Both the position numbers and the translations under genes were made by a program. A stretch of 64,000 nucleotides of DNA from Rhodococcus sp. IEGM 1409 (lineage in GTDB: Bacteria > Actinomycetota > Actinomycetes > Mycobacteriales > Mycobacteriaceae), in the NCBI RefSeq assembly GCF_030056735.1, contig NZ_JASHKN010000007.1, positions 1-64,000 of the forward strand. The letters run 5' to 3'. This document shows, one piece after another, positions 44,596 to 53,673 of this stretch. Within the stretch, counting starts at the first letter, position 1, and the number at the start of each line of letters is the position of its first letter. The notes beneath the pieces were generated by a model. It ran no database searches. It was given only the letters and a program-made list of their open reading frames with translations, and had not been told where the DNA came from.

Positions 44596-44964
44596 GTGAC
44601 TACTCAACGAAACGAAGAGTTGGCATTTGCTGTGCTGGCCGACCAAGTGCGTCGACAGATTCTCGACACTCTGGCTACCCACGGCGAGTGCAACGCGGGC
44701 TTCATCAGCGATCAAATTTCGACAGTCGGTCGCACCACGGTATCCACACATCTCAAGGCGCTGCGGCTGTCCGGAGTGATCGTCGAACGACGTCAAGGAC
44801 GACATCGCTTGTTCTCGATCGATCCGTCGGGGCCGGCCAACGATGCACTCCAGTTCCTGCGCGACGTCCTCGGGCGAGCATTGGAAGCCGGTTCGAACTC
44901 CTCCGACTCACCGACCACGGCGACTGAGGATTCCGACGTCGCGTCGGTGCGTCGCCGGGCGTGA
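44596..44964 (+). CDS. ArsR-type regulator of the nitrile cluster, NhlD/NhhD-like
   Basis: A 122-residue winged-helix protein: FAVLADQVRRQILDTLA and VGRTTVSTHLKALRLSGVIVERRQGRHRLF are typical ArsR stretches. No metal-binding Cys motif is seen. The start is GTG 44596. It stands between oxd and the amide-sensor-like gene; in R. rhodochrous J1 nitrile hydratase clusters a small regulator of this kind (NhlD, NhhD) works with an AmiC-like protein. Induction of amidase and nitrile hydratase is the likely role. Confidence 0.82.
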   Translation: MTTQRNEELAFAVLADQVRRQILDTLATHGECNAGFISDQISTVGRTTVSTHLKALRLSGVIVERRQGRHRLFSIDPSGPANDALQFLRDVLGRALEAGSNSSDSPTTATEDSDVASVRRRA

Positions 44965-45009
44965 GGCCCTGTTTGAGCCCCAGCATCTATTTCAGGCAGG
45001 AAGTAGAAC

Positions 45010-46416
45010 GTGCCAGGTCTCTCCGTAACGGCACAGATCGTGACGACCGACCCACCAGGGTCAGCCTTCGAGCGCCTCGAAACGGGGCAACTGCTCGAAC
45101 TCGAATGTGAGCAACTGACGGTCGGGGCCGCTGTCGCCATCTCCCTTCCCGTAGGCGACGGCGCACGCGCAGATCTAGCCGGAATGCCGATCACGCTGTT
45201 GGGATACGTCGCCGGCGTGAAGCGGGGCCGATCGGTAGTGATCGTGCACCACCAACCGTGGCGCGGCCGCCTGACGATCCGGTTCTTTCCCGACGGCACC
45301 GGGACCCGGATCGTTCTCGAATCCAGCCTCGATCAGGACGGCATTTCCTGGCTTGCGAACAAGCGTGGATTTGCCCCGCCCGAGCCGCCGCGCTCCGACC
45401 GCCATCGCATTGGACTGCTGGTCAGCAAATCCGGCTCGGCAGCTGTATTCGCTCAGGCCACAGAGACACTCGCCGCCCTGGCTGTCGAACAGATCAACGC
45501 CGACGGCGGTATCGGGGGTGTTGTCGTCGATTTGGTGATAGGCGACGATGCTTCCGACTCCGCGGCCGGAGCGGCGACCGCACTACGACTGGTGAAGAGC
45601 GGATGCCGCGCAGTTTTCGCGTGTGTGACCTCGTCAACCTTCAATGCCGCTGCATCTGCCTTGCAGAACACCGGTGTGCTGTTGGTGCACACAGTTCTCA
45701 ACGAAGGAGGTCGATCGCGTCCAGGGGTTCTTCGCTTGGGGGAGCGACCACTCGACCAGACGCGAGCGGGCATACCCGCAATGATGTCCGAAACTGATTC
45801 TCGCACTTGGTTCCTGGTCGGTCAGCAGTACTCTTGGTCGTTCGGAGCACATTGGGCGGCCCGGCGCGTGATTGCCGAATCCACCGGCTCGGTAGCCGGT
45901 GAAGCCTACGTACCGTTGGGGACAACTGACTTCTCACGCGTCATCGAGTCGATAGCCGACTCCGGCGCCGAACTGATACTTTCCTCCCTGGTCGGCCACG
46001 ACGAGGTCTTCTTCGAAAGACAATGCGCCCAGCAGGGACTGCGGGCCACCACGCGGACCTTTGCACTGGTCCTCGACGAAGCCACTCAACAACTCATCGG
46101 CAATTCCGACGCCGACGGAGTCTGGGCGGCATTCGGCTACTTTCAAACCGCAGCCGGCAATCACGACCTCGAAAAGCGATACAGCGCAAGCTCGAACGAC
46201 CTCCTACCTCCGCTGAGCTCTCTGTCGGCGACAACGTACGAAGCGATCGTGGCTTACGCCCGCGCAGCCCGGACAACGTCGATCGGCGATCCCGAAACCG
46301 TGCTTCGGCAGCTCGTCACTACGTCGAAAAGCTCTACAGACAAAGAAGTTCCACTGCATCGGCCGATTCTGATCGCTGAATCACGCCGCGGGCGCCTGTA
46401 CCCCCGCTCTCTCTGA
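45010..46416 (+). CDS. cytoplasmic amide-sensor-like protein (AmiC/NhlC type) with extra N-terminal domain
   Basis: A 468-residue protein without a signal peptide. Residues about 130-465 form a type I periplasmic-binding-protein fold (RIGLLVSKSGSAAVFAQATETLAALAVEQIN, INADGGIGGVVVDLVIGDDASDS) like AmiC of Pseudomonas and NhlC/NhhC of Rhodococcus, which sense short amides inside the cell. Residues 1-125 (VIVHHQPWRGRLTIRF, GTGTRIVLESSLDQDGISWLAN) look like a separate SRPBCC-type lipid/hydrophobe-binding domain, which AmiC lacks. The start is GTG 45010 with AGGAAG upstream. It follows the ArsR gene and precedes amidase, so regulation of the nitrile genes is likely. Confidence 0.78.
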   Translation: MPGLSVTAQIVTTDPPGSAFERLETGQLLELECEQLTVGAAVAISLPVGDGARADLAGMPITLLGYVAGVKRGRSVVIVHHQPWRGRLTIRFFPDGTGTRIVLESSLDQDGISWLANKRGFAPPEPPRSDRHRIGLLVSKSGSAAVFAQATETLAALAVEQINADGGIGGVVVDLVIGDDASDSAAGAATALRLVKSGCRAVFACVTSSTFNAAASALQNTGVLLVHTVLNEGGRSRPGVLRLGERPLDQTRAGIPAMMSETDSRTWFLVGQQYSWSFGAHWAARRVIAESTGSVAGEAYVPLGTTDFSRVIESIADSGAELILSSLVGHDEVFFERQCAQQGLRATTRTFALVLDEATQQLIGNSDADGVWAAFGYFQTAAGNHDLEKRYSASSNDLLPPLSSLSATTYEAIVAYARAARTTSIGDPETVLRQLVTTSKSSTDKEVPLHRPILIAESRRGRLYPRSL

Positions 46417-46440
46417 GCGCGCGTAACCCGAACTTAACGA

Positions 46441-46489
46441 GTCAATATGTCGATACCTATTGACGCAATTGCAGATCTGGCCCTAGTCT
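46441..46489 (+). promoter_or_regulatory. promoter and operator of the amidase/nitrile hydratase operon
   Basis: TTGACG (46460-46465) and TAGTCT (46484-46489) are separated by 18 bases, a fair sigma-A-type promoter about 40 bases before the amidase start. An inverted repeat GTCAATA (46441-46447) / TATTGAC (46458-46464) overlaps the -35, and its spacer carries the ATATGTCGA word shared with the ArsR upstream site. Confidence 0.6.
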
Positions 46490-46530
46490 GAGCAACAAGT
46501 GAAGCCGATCACATCAGGAGCACACTTCTC

Positions 46531-48096
46531 ATGGCGACAATCCGACCGGACGACAAAGCAATAGACGCCGCCGCAAGGCATTACGGCATCACCCTCGACG
46601 AATCAGCCCGGCTCGAGTGGCCGGCACTGATCGACGGAGCACTGGGCTCCTACGACGTAGTCGACCAACTGTATGCCGACGAGGCAACCCCGCCGACCAC
46701 GTCACGCGAGCACGAGGTGCCAACTGCAAGCGAAAACCCCTTGAGCGCTTGGTATGTGACCACCAGCATCCCGCCGACGTCGGACGGCGTACTGACCGGC
46801 CGACGCGTGGCGATCAAGGACAACGTGACCGTGGCCGGAGTTCCGATGATGAACGGATCTCGGACGGTAGAGGGATTCACTCCGTCTCGCGACGCGACTG
46901 TGGTCACTCGACTACTGGCGGCCGGTGCAACTGTCGCGGGCAAAGCTGTGTGTGAGGACCTGTGTTTCTCCGGTTCGAGCTTCACGCCGGCAAGCGGACC
47001 GGTCCGCAATCCATGGGACCCACAGCGCGAAGCAGGTGGATCATCCGGTGGCAGTGCAGCTCTCGTCGCAAATGGTGACGTCGATTTTGCCATCGGCGGG
47101 GATCAAGGCGGATCGATCCGAATCCCGGCGGCATTCTGCGGCGTCGTCGGACACAAGCCGACGTTCGGGCTCGTCCCGTATACCGGTGCATTTCCCATCG
47201 AGCGAACAATCGACCATCTCGGCCCGATCACACGCACGGTCCACGATGCCGCACTTATGCTCTCGGTTATCGCCGGCCGCGACGGCAACGACCCACGTCA
47301 GCCGAACAGTGTCGAAGCGAGTGACTATCTGTCCACCCTCGACGCCGATGTGCACGGCCTGCGAATCGGGATCGTTCGAGAAGGTTTCGGGCACGCGGTC
47401 TCACAACCCGAGGTCGACGACGCAGTCCGCGCAGCGGCACACAGTCTGAGCGAAATCGGCTGCACAGTAGAGGAAGTAAGCATCCCGTGGCACCTGCATG
47501 CTTTCCATATCTGGAACGTGATCGCCACGGACGGTGGTGCCTACCAGATGTTGGACGGCAACGGATACGGCATGAACGCCGAGGGTTTGTACGATCCGGA
47601 ACTGATGGCACACTTTGCTTCTCGACGCATTCAGCATGCCGACGCTCTATCCGAAACCGTCAAACTAGTGGCCCTGACCGGCCACCACGGCATCACCACC
47701 CTCGGCGGCGCGAGCTATGGCAAAGCCCGGAACCTCGTACCGCTCGCCCGCGCCGCCTACGACACTGCCTTGAGACAATTCGACGTCCTGGTGATGCCCA
47801 CACTGCCCTACGTCGCATCCGAATTGCCGGCGAAGGACGTGGATCGTGCAACCTTCATCACGAAGGCTCTCGGGATGATCGCCAACACGGCATCATTCGA
47901 CGTGACCGGACATCCGTCCCTGTCCGTTCCGGCCGGCCTGGTAAACGGGCTTCCGGTCGGAATGATGATCACCGGCAAGACCTTCGACGATGCGACGGTC
48001 CTCCGGGTCGGGCGCGCGTTCGAAAAGCTTCGCGGCGCGTTTCCGGCTCCTGCCGAACGTGCCTCCGGTTCGGCACCACAACTCAGCCGCGCCTAG
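46531..48096 (+). CDS. amd: amidase of the nitrile hydratase pathway
   Basis: A 521-residue amidase-signature enzyme, the length of the known Rhodococcus enantioselective amidase. Triad: Lys in RVAIKDNVTVAGV, cis-Ser in AGGSSGGSAAL, nucleophile Ser in GGDQGGSIRIPAAFCG. It hydrolyses the amide made by nitrile hydratase to carboxylic acid and ammonia. The ATG follows AGGAG. It is first in the amidase/alpha/beta operon, 73 bases before nitrile hydratase alpha. Confidence 0.95.
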   Translation: MATIRPDDKAIDAAARHYGITLDESARLEWPALIDGALGSYDVVDQLYADEATPPTTSREHEVPTASENPLSAWYVTTSIPPTSDGVLTGRRVAIKDNVTVAGVPMMNGSRTVEGFTPSRDATVVTRLLAAGATVAGKAVCEDLCFSGSSFTPASGPVRNPWDPQREAGGSSGGSAALVANGDVDFAIGGDQGGSIRIPAAFCGVVGHKPTFGLVPYTGAFPIERTIDHLGPITRTVHDAALMLSVIAGRDGNDPRQPNSVEASDYLSTLDADVHGLRIGIVREGFGHAVSQPEVDDAVRAAAHSLSEIGCTVEEVSIPWHLHAFHIWNVIATDGGAYQMLDGNGYGMNAEGLYDPELMAHFASRRIQHADALSETVKLVALTGHHGITTLGGASYGKARNLVPLARAAYDTALRQFDVLVMPTLPYVASELPAKDVDRATFITKALGMIANTASFDVTGHPSLSVPAGLVNGLPVGMMITGKTFDDATVLRVGRAFEKLRGAFPAPAERASGSAPQLSRA

Positions 48097-48169
48097 TTCT
48101 GACGCGCTGTCAGGCAACGAATTCCACCGATTCACACATGATCAGCCCACATAAGAAAAGGTGAACCAG

Positions 48170-48793
48170 ATGTCAGTAACGATCGACCACAAAACGGAGA
48201 ACGCGGCACCGGCCCAGGCGCCGGTCTCCGATCGCGCGTGGGCGCTGTTCCGCGCACTCGACGGCAAGGGATTGGTACCCGACGGTTACGTCGAGGGATG
48301 GAAGAAGACCTTCGAGGAGGACTTCAGTCCAAGGCGCGGAGCGGAATTGGTGGCGCGCGCATGGACCGACCCCGGGTTCCGGCAGCTGCTTCTCACCGAC
48401 GGTACCGCCGCGGTTGCCCAGTACGGTTACCTGGGTCCCCAGGGCGAATACATCGTGGCAGTCGAAGACACTCCGACGCTCAAGAACCTGATCGTGTGCT
48501 CGCTGTGTTCATGCACCGCGTGGCCCATCCTCGGTCTGCCGCCGACCTGGTACAAGAGTTTCGAATACCGTGCACGCGTGGTCCGCGAGCCACGGAAGGT
48601 TCTCTCCGAGATGGGAACCGAGATCGCGTCGGACGTCGAGATCCGCGTCTACGACACCACCGCCGAAACTCGGTACATGGTCCTACCGCAACGTCCCGCA
48701 GGCACCGAAGGCTGGAGCCAGGAACAACTGCAGGAAATCGTCACCAAGGACTGCCTGATCGGCGTCGCAGTCCCGCAGGTCCCCACCGTCTGA
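48170..48793 (+). CDS. nha1: nitrile hydratase alpha subunit, Fe type
   Basis: A 207-residue catalytic subunit. The metal site is CSLCSCT (Cys110, Cys113, Ser114, Cys115 counting Met1), which is the iron-type version; cobalt enzymes have CTLCSCY. Two of the cysteines are oxidised in the mature enzyme, and nitric oxide binding gives the known light control. The ATG at 48170 has AAAGGTG upstream; a GTG 9 bases earlier is within that ribosome site. It is followed by the beta gene after 26 bases. Confidence 0.97.
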   Translation: MSVTIDHKTENAAPAQAPVSDRAWALFRALDGKGLVPDGYVEGWKKTFEEDFSPRRGAELVARAWTDPGFRQLLLTDGTAAVAQYGYLGPQGEYIVAVEDTPTLKNLIVCSLCSCTAWPILGLPPTWYKSFEYRARVVREPRKVLSEMGTEIASDVEIRVYDTTAETRYMVLPQRPAGTEGWSQEQLQEIVTKDCLIGVAVPQVPTV

Positions 48794-48819
48794 CCACCCC
48801 GACAAGAAAGAAGCACACC

Positions 48820-49458
48820 ATGGATGGAGTACACGATCTTGCCGGAGTTCAAGGCTTCGGCAAAGTCCCGCATACCGTCAACGCCGACATCGGCCCCACC
48901 TTCCACGCCGAGTGGGAACACCTGCCGTACAGCCTGATGTTCGCCGGTGTCGCCGAACTCGGGGCCTTCAGCGTCGACGAAGTTCGATACGTCGTCGAGC
49001 GGATGGAGCCCCGCCACTACATGATGACCCCGTACTACGAGCGGTACGTCATCGGCGTCGCGGCTCTGATGGTCGAAAAGGGAATCCTGACGCAGGAAGA
49101 GCTTGAAAGCCTTGCAGGAGGACCGTTCCCACTCTCGCGGCCCAGCGAATCCGAAGGGCGACCGGCTCGCGCCGACACAACCACCTTCGAGGTCGGTCAG
49201 CGAGTTCGTGTGCGAGACGAATACGTTCCCGGGCATATTCGAATGCCTGCTTACTGCCGAGGTCGGGTGGGGACCATCGCTCACCGGACCACCGAGAAGT
49301 GGCCGCTCCCCGACGCAATCGGTCACGGCCGCAACGACGCCGGCGAAGAGCCCACCTACCACGTGACCTTCGCTGCGGAGGAATTGTTCGGTAGCGACAC
49401 CGACGGCGGAAGCGTCGTTGTCGACCTCTTCGAGGGCTACCTCGAGCCTGCGGCCTGA
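48820..49458 (+). CDS. nha2: nitrile hydratase beta subunit, Fe type
   Basis: A 212-residue subunit, the known length. It has the conserved Arg56 (DEVRYVV) and Arg141 ([11 protein letters not shown]), which hydrogen-bond the oxidised cysteines of the alpha subunit. It begins [14 protein letters not shown], as in Rhodococcus Fe-type enzymes. The ATG at 48820 is weakly preceded by AAGAAAGAAG. It is in the same operon as amidase and alpha; a strong hairpin follows it. Confidence 0.96.
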   Translation: MDGVHDLAGVQGFGKVPHTVNADIGPTFHAEWEHLPYSLMFAGVAELGAFSVDEVRYVVERMEPRHYMMTPYYERYVIGVAALMVEKGILTQEELESLAGGPFPLSRPSESEGRPARADTTTFEVGQRVRVRDEYVPGHIRMPAYCRGRVGTIAHRTTEKWPLPDAIGHGRNDAGEEPTYHVTFAAEELFGSDTDGGSVVVDLFEGYLEPAA

Positions 49459-49472
49459 TCTTCCAGCATTCC

Positions 49473-49516
49473 AGGCGGCGGTCACGTGATCGCAGCGGTT
49501 CGCGTGACCGCCGCCT
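49473..49516 (+). terminator. strong hairpin between nitrile hydratase beta and the activator gene
   Basis: Perfect 14-base arms (AGGCGGCGGTCACG at 49473-49486 and its complement at 49503-49516) with a 16-base loop, starting 15 bases after the beta stop and ending 40 bases before the activator ATG. There is no T tract. It may be a partial terminator or an mRNA-stabilising element that keeps activator levels below those of the subunits. Confidence 0.7.
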
Positions 49517-49556
49517 GATCTCAACGATTCACTCATTCGGAAGGACACTGGAAATC

Positions 49557-50754
49557 ATGGTCGACACACGACTTCCGGTCACGGTGCTGTCAGGTTTCCT
49601 GGGCGCCGGGAAGACGACGCTACTCAACGAGATCCTGCGCAATCGGGAGGGTCGTCGGGTTGCGGTGATCGTCAACGACATGAGCGAAATCAACATCGAC
49701 AGTGCAGAAGTCGAGCGTGAGATCTCGCTCAGTCGCTCCGAGGAGAAACTGGTCGAGATGACCAACGGTTGCATCTGCTGCACTCTGCGAGAGGATCTTC
49801 TTTCCGAGATCAGTGCCTTGGCCGCCGATGGCCGATTCGACTACCTTCTCATCGAATCTTCGGGCATCTCCGAACCGCTGCCCGTCGCGGAGACGTTCAC
49901 CTTCATCGATACCGACGGCCATGCCCTGGCCGACGTCGCCCGACTCGACACCATGGTCACAGTCGTCGACGGCAGCAGTTTTCTGCGCGATTACACGGCT
50001 GGGGGTCGCGTCGAAGCCGATGCCCCGGAGGATGAACGAGACATCGCGGATCTGCTTGTCGATCAGATCGAATTTGCCGACGTCATCCTGGTGAGCAAGG
50101 CCGATCTCGTCTCGCAACAGCACCTGGTCGAATTGACCGCGGTCCTACGATCTTTGAACGCAACTGCTGCGATAGTTCCGATAACTCTCGGCCGTATCCC
50201 ACTCGACACGATTCTCGATACCGGCTTGTTCTCGCTCGAGAAAGCTGCTCAGGCCCCCGGATGGCTACAGGAACTTCAAGGTGAACACACCCCCGAAACC
50301 GAGGAGTACGGAATCGGTTCGGTGGTGTACCGCGAGCGCGCCCTTCCACCCCCAACGCCTGCATGATTTCCTGAGCAGCGAGTGGACCAACGGAAAGTTA
50401 CTTCGGGCCAAGGGCTACTACTGGAATGCCTGTCGGTTCACCGAGATCGGGAGTATTTCTCAGGCCGGTCATCTCATTCGCCACGGATACGTCGGCCGTT
50501 GGTGGAAGTTTCTACCCCGTGACGAGTGGCCGGCCGACGACTACCGTCGCGACGGAATCCTCGACAAGTGGGAAGAACCTGTCGGTGACTGCCGACAAGA
50601 ACTCGTCTTCATCGGCCAATCCATCGACCCGTCTCGACTGCACCGAGAACTCGACACGTGTCTACTCACCACAGCCGAGATCGAACTCGGGCCAGACGTA
50701 TGGACCAGCTGGAGCGACCCCCTGGGCGTCGGCTATACCGACCAGACCGTTTGA
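49557..50754 (+). pseudogene. nha3: nitrile hydratase activator (COG0523 GTPase), frameshifted
   Basis: The activator inserts iron into nitrile hydratase and belongs to the CobW/P47K GTPases. Reading from 49557: Walker A in [10 protein letters not shown], the metal-binding CXCC in [20 protein letters not shown], and the guanine-recognition SKAD are all intact. Around 50331-50345 the frame changes: the first frame runs into a stop at 50364-50366 (269 residues), while the CobW C-terminal domain ([25 protein letters not shown]) continues in the next frame to 50754. The junction is in a GAGCGCGCCC run; restoring the family's RAPFHP motif needs two more bases (one CG unit). The joined protein would be about 400 residues, the usual length. 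It may be a true mutation or a sequence error. Confidence 0.85.
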
Positions 50755-50785
50755 TATTGGTCCGGTTTGCCGTAAGTTGTGCGCA

Positions 50786-51700
50786 ATGGGAGTATCACGC
50801 AACCGAACTCGGGCGTTGTTGATCGTCGCGGCGATCGCAGCCGGGACCGTGGCCGCAGCTACGCCGGCGGAGGCCACCTGGACAGCCGCGCCGATGTGCG
50901 GCGAGTGGCGGGTCGAAACCGTAGCGCAAGGGTTGGAGCAGCTCGAAAACCTCGAGCCCGATGACAACGGCGGGTTCTACCTCTCCGGCGAGTCGAAGAT
51001 CTATCACGTCGACGCCGCAGGGCAGGTGCGAACTGTCCTCGACGGCATGGCTGCCCCTGGCGGTTTGCAACTCGACGGCTCGAGGCTGTCCTTCCTCACC
51101 AGACAGGACGGCAAGCTGTGGCACCTGGACACCACGACGGATCAGCTGTCCGCACCCGTCGACTTCGCAGGCAACGGCCTGCTCCGCCTACCCGACGGCG
51201 ATCTACTGTCCACGTGGGTCGGAACAGAAGGCGGCCAGTCGAAGGGCGTGTCGCGCTATGACCACGACTCCGGAACCGTCGTACCCAATTGGTCGACAGT
51301 GCCGCGTTCGGAGGGGCTCGCGCTCAGTCCGGATCATCGAGCCGTGTACACAGACGATCTGTTCACCGGTCAGATCATCCGGGTCCCCTTGGATATCCCT
51401 GACGCGTGGACAGTTGTAGCGACGGTCCCGAGCCTGATACCCGGCCTCGACGATTTGACCATGTCGCAGGATGGAATGCTCTACGCCGCTGCTCACGTCG
51501 AAGGCTCGATCTATCGCGTCGACCCTGATACCGGCGCTTCGTGCGTCGTCGCTTCGGGCCTCTCGGGTGGATGGACCGGGCCGAGTTCCGTGCGTATCGG
51601 CCGGGACGGCGACGGTTGGGCGATCTACGTCACCAGCTTCGACGGGACGCTGCGTCGCCTGGTACCTCCGTCGGGCGTCGAACTCGCACCCATCCGCTGA
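50786..51700 (+). CDS. secreted SMP-30/gluconolactonase-like beta-propeller protein
   Basis: A 304-residue protein with a signal peptide (LLIVAAIAAGTVAAATPAEA, cleavage near residue 30) and a repeated beta-propeller pattern (GGFYLSGESKIYHVDAAGQV, GKLWHLDTTTDQL, GSIYRVDPDTGASCVV). Such folds include SMP-30-type lactonases and NHL-like sensors. It begins 31 bases after the frameshifted activator gene, yet the nitrile pathway does not obviously need it. Activity unknown. Confidence 0.75.
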   Translation: MGVSRNRTRALLIVAAIAAGTVAAATPAEATWTAAPMCGEWRVETVAQGLEQLENLEPDDNGGFYLSGESKIYHVDAAGQVRTVLDGMAAPGGLQLDGSRLSFLTRQDGKLWHLDTTTDQLSAPVDFAGNGLLRLPDGDLLSTWVGTEGGQSKGVSRYDHDSGTVVPNWSTVPRSEGLALSPDHRAVYTDDLFTGQIIRVPLDIPDAWTVVATVPSLIPGLDDLTMSQDGMLYAAAHVEGSIYRVDPDTGASCVVASGLSGGWTGPSSVRIGRDGDGWAIYVTSFDGTLRRLVPPSGVELAPIR

Positions 51701-51796
51701 CGCCGATCTCTTCGGCACGAGATTCTCCGACCTGGCGATACTTAAAATCACGCTGATTTGAATGCATGCCCGCAGCACAACGGCCGCTTGTCGGAA

Positions 51797-51810
51797 AACT
51801 GTCAACAGTT
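51797..51810. promoter_or_regulatory. short palindrome upstream of the fused ABC transporter
   Basis: AACTGT-CA-ACAGTT, 41 bases before the ATG of the amino acid transporter gene. It may be a regulator site; no regulator gene is adjacent. Confidence 0.35.
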
Positions 51811-51851
51811 CTACACGGAGAAATGGCTACCCTTAGGTTTACGCTGCACGC

Positions 51852-53669
51852 ATGTTTTCTTCCGTCGCAGCGAAGATCCGCCTGGTGGTGGCACTGCTCC
51901 TCACTGCCCTCCTGGCGCTGACTCTGTCATCGTGCTCGAGTGGCTCGGATTCGTCGGCAGCCCCCACAGACCTGTGTGCACCTCCAGGAGTGGGAGCCGC
52001 AACCGCGGCGCCCACCAACCTTGATGCGGCAGCGGGTGCGGGCGCCGAAGACCGCTACACCACGGCCACCGCCACCCCGGTCGATCAGATCGACACCTCC
52101 AAGCTGAACCTGATCAAACCCGGGGTCATCACGGTCGGCACGCTCGGCGACGCGCCCCCGAGCATCTGCGTCAACTCCGAGAACCAGTACACCGGATACG
52201 ACAACGAACTGCTCAAGGCCGTCGCGGACAAGCTGGGTCTGAAGGTCGAGTTCGTCGGCACCGAGTTCGCTGGTCTTCTCGCCCAGGTCGCCGGTCGACG
52301 CTTCGACGTCGGCTCGTCGTCGATCACCACCACCGACGACCGTCGCAACACCGTCGGCTTCACCAACGGTTACGACTTCGGATACTTCTCCCTCGTCGTC
52401 CCCAACGGCAGCGCGATCACCGGCTTCGGAGACCTGGACGCGTCCAAGCGCATCGGCGTCGTGCAGGGAACCGTTCAGGACGACTACGTCGTGAACACGC
52501 TCAAGCTCGATCCCGTGAAGTTCCCCGACTACGCCACGGCGTACGCGAACCTCAAGTCCGGACAGATCGACGCCTGGGTAGCTCCGTCTCAGCAGGCCGA
52601 AGGCGCAATCGCTCCCGGTGATCCGACCTCGATCATCCAGAACACCTTCTCGGTCAACAACTTCGTCGGCTGGGCGGTGAACAAGGAGAACCAGCCGCTG
52701 ATCGACGCCCTCAATTCGGGCCTCGACGCGGTCATCGACGACGGAACCTGGGCTCAGCTGTACGCCGACTGGGTGCCGCGCCAACTCCCCGAAGGCTGGA
52801 AGCCCGGATCCAAGGCCGCGGCCACTCCGGAACTGCCCGACTTCGCAGCCCTCGCAGCAGAAAACGCAGCAAACGGCGACGGTGGAGATACCGCGTCGTA
52901 CCAACCGAAGTCGACGCTCGAACAACTCAAAGACACGTTCTTCGACTGGGATCTGTACAAGAAGGCATTCCCCGATCTCCTCAAGACCGGTCTGCCCAAC
53001 ACGCTGATCCTCGCGCTCGCGTCGGGCATCATCGGCACGATCCTCGGCATGCTGCTCGCTGTCGCCGGTATCTCGCGAACCCGTTGGCTGCGCTGGCCTG
53101 CCCGCGTCTACACCGACATCTTCCGTGGCCTGCCCGCCGTCGTCATCATCTTGATCATCGGGCTCGGCGTCGGACCGATCGTCAAGGGAATCACCGGCAG
53201 CAATCCGTACTGGCTCGGTGTCGCGGCGCTGTCGCTGCTCGCGTCGGCGTACATCGGTGAGATCTTCAGATCCGGTATCCAAAGCGTCGAATCCGGGCAG
53301 CTGGAAGCCTCCCGCGCTCTCGGCTTCAGTTACCGAAAGTCCATGTCGCTGGTCGTCATCCCGCAGGGTGTACGACGCGTTCTGCCGGCGTTGATGAACC
53401 AGTTCATCTCGCTGATCAAGGACTCGTCGCTGATCTACTTCCTAGGCCTCCTCGTCACTCAGCGGGAGCTCTTTGCCGTCGGACGCGATCTCAACGCCCA
53501 GACCGGCAGCCTGTCCCCGCTCGTCGCGGCAGGCTTGTTCTACCTTGCTCTGACCATCCCGCTGACGCACCTCGTCAACTACATCGACAACCGACTCCGG
53601 ACCGGACGCGCCGACACTTCAGGCACGTTGGATCCGCTCGAGCAGGCCATCGTCGTGGAAAGGGGCTGA
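51852..53669 (+). CDS. polar amino acid ABC transporter, fused solute-binding and permease protein
   Basis: A 605-residue protein with an N-terminal lipoprotein-type signal (lipobox LSSC, Cys near residue 28), a family 3 solute-binding domain at about residues 85-310 ([39 protein letters not shown]), a linker, and a HisM/GlnP-type permease domain at about 375-595 with the EAA loop [22 protein letters not shown]. Fusion of binding protein and permease fixes the receptor to the pore. The ATPase gene follows after 4 bases. Glutamine, glutamate or another polar amino acid is the expected substrate. Confidence 0.9.
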   Translation: MFSSVAAKIRLVVALLLTALLALTLSSCSSGSDSSAAPTDLCAPPGVGAATAAPTNLDAAAGAGAEDRYTTATATPVDQIDTSKLNLIKPGVITVGTLGDAPPSICVNSENQYTGYDNELLKAVADKLGLKVEFVGTEFAGLLAQVAGRRFDVGSSSITTTDDRRNTVGFTNGYDFGYFSLVVPNGSAITGFGDLDASKRIGVVQGTVQDDYVVNTLKLDPVKFPDYATAYANLKSGQIDAWVAPSQQAEGAIAPGDPTSIIQNTFSVNNFVGWAVNKENQPLIDALNSGLDAVIDDGTWAQLYADWVPRQLPEGWKPGSKAAATPELPDFAALAAENAANGDGGDTASYQPKSTLEQLKDTFFDWDLYKKAFPDLLKTGLPNTLILALASGIIGTILGMLLAVAGISRTRWLRWPARVYTDIFRGLPAVVIILIIGLGVGPIVKGITGSNPYWLGVAALSLLASAYIGEIFRSGIQSVESGQLEASRALGFSYRKSMSLVVIPQGVRRVLPALMNQFISLIKDSSLIYFLGLLVTQRELFAVGRDLNAQTGSLSPLVAAGLFYLALTIPLTHLVNYIDNRLRTGRADTSGTLDPLEQAIVVERG

Positions 53670-53673
53670 GGAC

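Noticed and set aside
48238-48819. In-frame extension upstream of the nitrile hydratase beta gene
   Set aside because: It overlaps the alpha gene out of frame; the known beta N-terminus starts at 48820.
51927-53282. A long minus-strand open frame opposite the fused amino acid transporter
   Set aside because: It is antisense to a strongly recognised gene; high-GC codon bias leaves such frames open, and its sequence is low-complexity Arg/Asp/Val.
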